Assembly (NCBI RefSeq): GCF_039697315.1
Contig: NZ_CP155619.1
Coordinates: 868,001-932,000 of the forward strand
From: Pseudomonas abietaniphila
GTDB lineage: Bacteria; Pseudomonadota; Gammaproteobacteria; Pseudomonadales; Pseudomonadaceae
Direction: 5' to 3'
Length of the DNA stretch: 64,000 nt
Shown here: positions 62,434-64,000 of the stretch, one piece after another
Position numbering within the stretch: the stretch's first letter is position 1
Layout: the number at the start of each line of letters is the position of its first letter
Notes under the pieces: generated by a model
What the model saw: the letters and a program-made list of their open reading frames with translations, nothing else
Told to the model about the DNA's origin: nothing
The model's database searches: none
Made by a program: the position numbers and the translations under genes

Positions 62434-62936
62434 TGTGTGCCGTTGTCCCCCGGTATCGCGGCGTTAACCGGATTTTCGGCTGGCGCAGCACCTGTGGGAG
62501 CAAGCTTGGTCTGGGCGCATTTCAAGGAATGCGGTGAGTCTGTGACGTCGAGGGTGAATGACCCACCGCATTCGCGGCCGTCGTAACCTCCGACTGCTCC
62601 TACAGGTGGTATGTCAGTCACCATCGTCGGCGACTGTCCCACCGCAATCGTCCGAGTTCGGCACAGACCCTCGTAACCCCCGATTCCTATAGAGACCGGG
62701 TTGATACACGAACCTATGTCCAGACCTCGGACCTGTGGGAGCCGGCCTGGTGTGGGCCGCGTTCGGACGAATGCGGTGCGTCAGTCGATATCGTCAGCGA
62801 CTGATACGACACACACCCTACCCCTCCAGATCATCCCACTAAGGCGGCGTGCCGACTGCTTCCAGGAAGTCATCCCAAACCGCTGACCCCATTGCACACC
62901 TGCAATGGTGGGCCTTGATCACAACATGAAAGGCGG
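62434..62936. repeat. Gene-free region with three related REP-like repeats
   Basis: Copies at 62490-62537 and 62731-62782 (ACCTGTGGGAGC... GGAATGCGGTG / ACGAATGCGGTG) and an inverted one at 62562-62609 (CCACCGCATTC... CTCCTACAGG). They resemble one another over their ends and differ in the middle, as decayed REP elements do. A further perfect hairpin, CCATTGCA-cacc-TGCAATGG at 62889-62908, lies beyond the minus-strand P460 stop and lacks a T run. Confidence 0.7.
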
Positions 62937-63476
62937 TCAAGGCGCCCAGCGAGTGAACACCAGGTCATGGTCCTTGACCCTGGCCTGATGGCACCCGAGG
63001 CAGGTCTGGTGTTGTTTCTCGTCCACGGGCTGACCGTTGACAAAGCGCCCGAATCCCCAGCCGCCCGAATCCTTGTACTTGACCGAGTCCTTGACCATGA
63101 ATTGCACCGTGGTCGCGGCACCCGGCACCGATGCCGATTCAGATTCCGAAGACTGCACGTGCTTCCAGGCCAGCTTGGTCAGGACGGTGCCGTTGGGAAA
63201 TGGCAGCGTTCCTTCCTGGTACGCCTTGATTGCGATGTCGTTGCCCAGCACGGCGCGGATCTCGTTGAGCGGCGCGGCTTCGGTCGCGGGCGCGATCAGT
63301 TGCCACCGCCGGTACCCTTCCGGAATCGTCACGCCATAGATCGGCGATGCTTTCGCACCGGTGTCACTGGCGCTGTCCGGAGGGCCGCTTTGCGGGCTCG
63401 TTTGCGCGAAAACAAACGGCGCGGCAATGGCAGAGGCCATCACGGCGGTGAACAAACCGATGCGGGCACGCTTCAT
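62937..63476 (-). CDS. Cytochrome P460 family protein
   Basis: 179 aa. Signal peptide of about 24 residues (FVFA/QT). The mature domain has YRRWQLIAPATEAAPLNEIR, FPNGTVLTKLAWKHV, and the haem-binding TCLGCHQ near residue 160, giving covalent c-type attachment in the periplasm. P460 enzymes oxidise hydroxylamine or NO-type nitrogen compounds through a Lys-crosslinked haem; whether the crosslink Lys is kept cannot be judged here. Single gene; GAGG before the ATG. Confidence 0.85.
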   Translation of the reverse strand: MKRARIGLFTAVMASAIAAPFVFAQTSPQSGPPDSASDTGAKASPIYGVTIPEGYRRWQLIAPATEAAPLNEIRAVLGNDIAIKAYQEGTLPFPNGTVLTKLAWKHVQSSESESASVPGAATTVQFMVKDSVKYKDSGGWGFGRFVNGQPVDEKQHQTCLGCHQARVKDHDLVFTRWAP

Positions 63477-63623
63477 GAGCGGCGTCCTCTCTTAAGGTGA
63501 GTGACTGAGCCGCAACGGTACGCAGGCGATGTATCCGAGGTGTATCGACCAAGCGCGGTTTTGCATGAACGTGTATGCGCGCACTGTGCAGATACGCTGC
63601 GATACAAACCTTGCTCGACAGCT
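63477..63623. other. Intergenic region upstream of P460 and downstream of the GntR gene
   Basis: 147 bp. Contains GCGATAC at 63599-63605, a GTATCG at 63543, and TGTATCCGAGGTGTATCG at 63531, recalling the repeats before the gene at 47211. It probably includes the P460 promoter. Confidence 0.35.
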
Positions 63624-64000
63624 TCAAGCGCCAGGCGCTTGGGACGCGTTGCGTTGCCGCGCCGTATGCAGCCGGTGCAGGGTGATCTTGCGCACTTCCT
63701 GCTTGCTGACGTCGATATGGTTTTTCAGCAGCTGCTGGGCCTGTTCGGTGCGGCGTTGCAGGATCGCGTTGAGGATCTGCCCGTGCTCGGCGTAGGTCGC
63801 GTCAATGCGTGGCCCCTGAGTGAAATCCAGACGCCGGATGATGCGGATCTTTTCGGTGATCTCGAAGTGCATGCGCGCCATTTCGGTATTGCCGGCGGCC
63901 TCGACCAGCGCGCAGTGGAAGCGCTCGTCCAGCGCTGAGACCCGTGCGCCCTCCTGCACGCGTTCGGCTTCGGTCACCAGCCAGGTGCGTTTCAGTTCAG
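63624..64000 (-). CDS. GntR family regulator, FCD domain (partial)
   Basis: The frame runs off the right edge; 125 residues of the C-terminal FCD (FadR-like) domain are visible: LDERFHCALVEAAGNTEMAR, then ATYAEHGQILNAILQRRTEQ, AQQLLKNHIDVSKQEV. The His residues (FH, EH, NH) make the usual metal site. The HTH lies outside the window. FCD regulators usually sense organic acids. Confidence 0.85.
   Translation of the reverse strand, partial: ELKRTWLVTEAERVQEGARVSALDERFHCALVEAAGNTEMARMHFEITEKIRIIRRLDFTQGPRIDATYAEHGQILNAILQRRTEQAQQLLKNHIDVSKQEVRKITLHRLHTARQRNASQAPGA

Noticed and set aside
1..64000. CRISPR arrays, tRNA/rRNA genes, transposases, integrases, att sites
   Set aside because: None could be recognised by eye; the only dispersed repeats are REP-type elements.

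Overview
The window looks like chromosome of a fluorescent/syringae-type Pseudomonas. The GC-rich codon use, the GTGGGAGCGAGCTTGCTCGC type REP repeats, the density of LysR/AraC/GntR regulators and the mix of EmrAB, PuuC-like, GMC and NitT/TauT-type genes all fit. This is judged from sequence features only; no database search was run. No tRNA, rRNA, CRISPR array, transposase or integrase was recognised.

Layout. (1) 1-6.8 kb: the end of a histidine kinase, a small hypothetical gene, a minus-strand SDR / NTF2-like / SDR group, a divergent DHA2-type MFS pump, a LysR regulator and an NAD(P)-dependent reductase. (2) 6.9-9.1 kb: a decayed patch with a GGDEF gene broken by apparent frameshifts, a tiny ORF, a DUF302 gene and an EF-hand gene cut by an in-frame TAG. 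(3) 9.5-13.2 kb: an orphan flagellar mini-cluster (Asp/Glu/Lys-rich protein, FlgE hook protein, FliD cap protein) behind a candidate sigma-54 promoter. (4) 13.4-17.5 kb: a nitrilase with its terminator, a GlxA/AraC regulator split by a second in-frame TAG, a MarR regulator and an MFS pump. (5) 17.8-31.5 kb: a redox/detoxification accessory region bounded by two copies of an AraC + NmrA-type oxidoreductase pair. Each side also has a small muconolactone-isomerase-like protein. Between them lie DUF1993, AhpD-like, truncated LysR, GlxA, GST, methyltransferase, beta-carbonic anhydrase and a divergent molybdopterin oxidoreductase. (6) 31.5-47.5 kb: chemoreceptor, HxlR-EmrA-EmrB-outer membrane channel operon, chromate transporter, kinase-like InaA protein, sensor kinase, LysR/RidA pair, GNATs and small exported proteins.

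(7) 47.5-62.4 kb is the most coherent unit, a probable catabolic cluster: Rid-family protein, flavin monooxygenase, TetR, class III aminotransferase, DUF1028 protein, ArgE-like deacylase, LysR, PuuC-like aldehyde dehydrogenase, GMC alcohol oxidoreductase, a three-gene NitT/TauT-type ABC importer and a beta-hydroxyacid-dehydrogenase-like reductase. A roughly 72-bp sequence upstream of the aldehyde dehydrogenase recurs, about two thirds identical, upstream of the importer, which suggests co-regulation. The gene content fits import and oxidation of an amide-, amine- and alcohol-containing compound, but the substrate cannot be read from the sequence. (8) The window ends with REP-like repeats, a cytochrome P460 gene and a partial GntR/FCD regulator.
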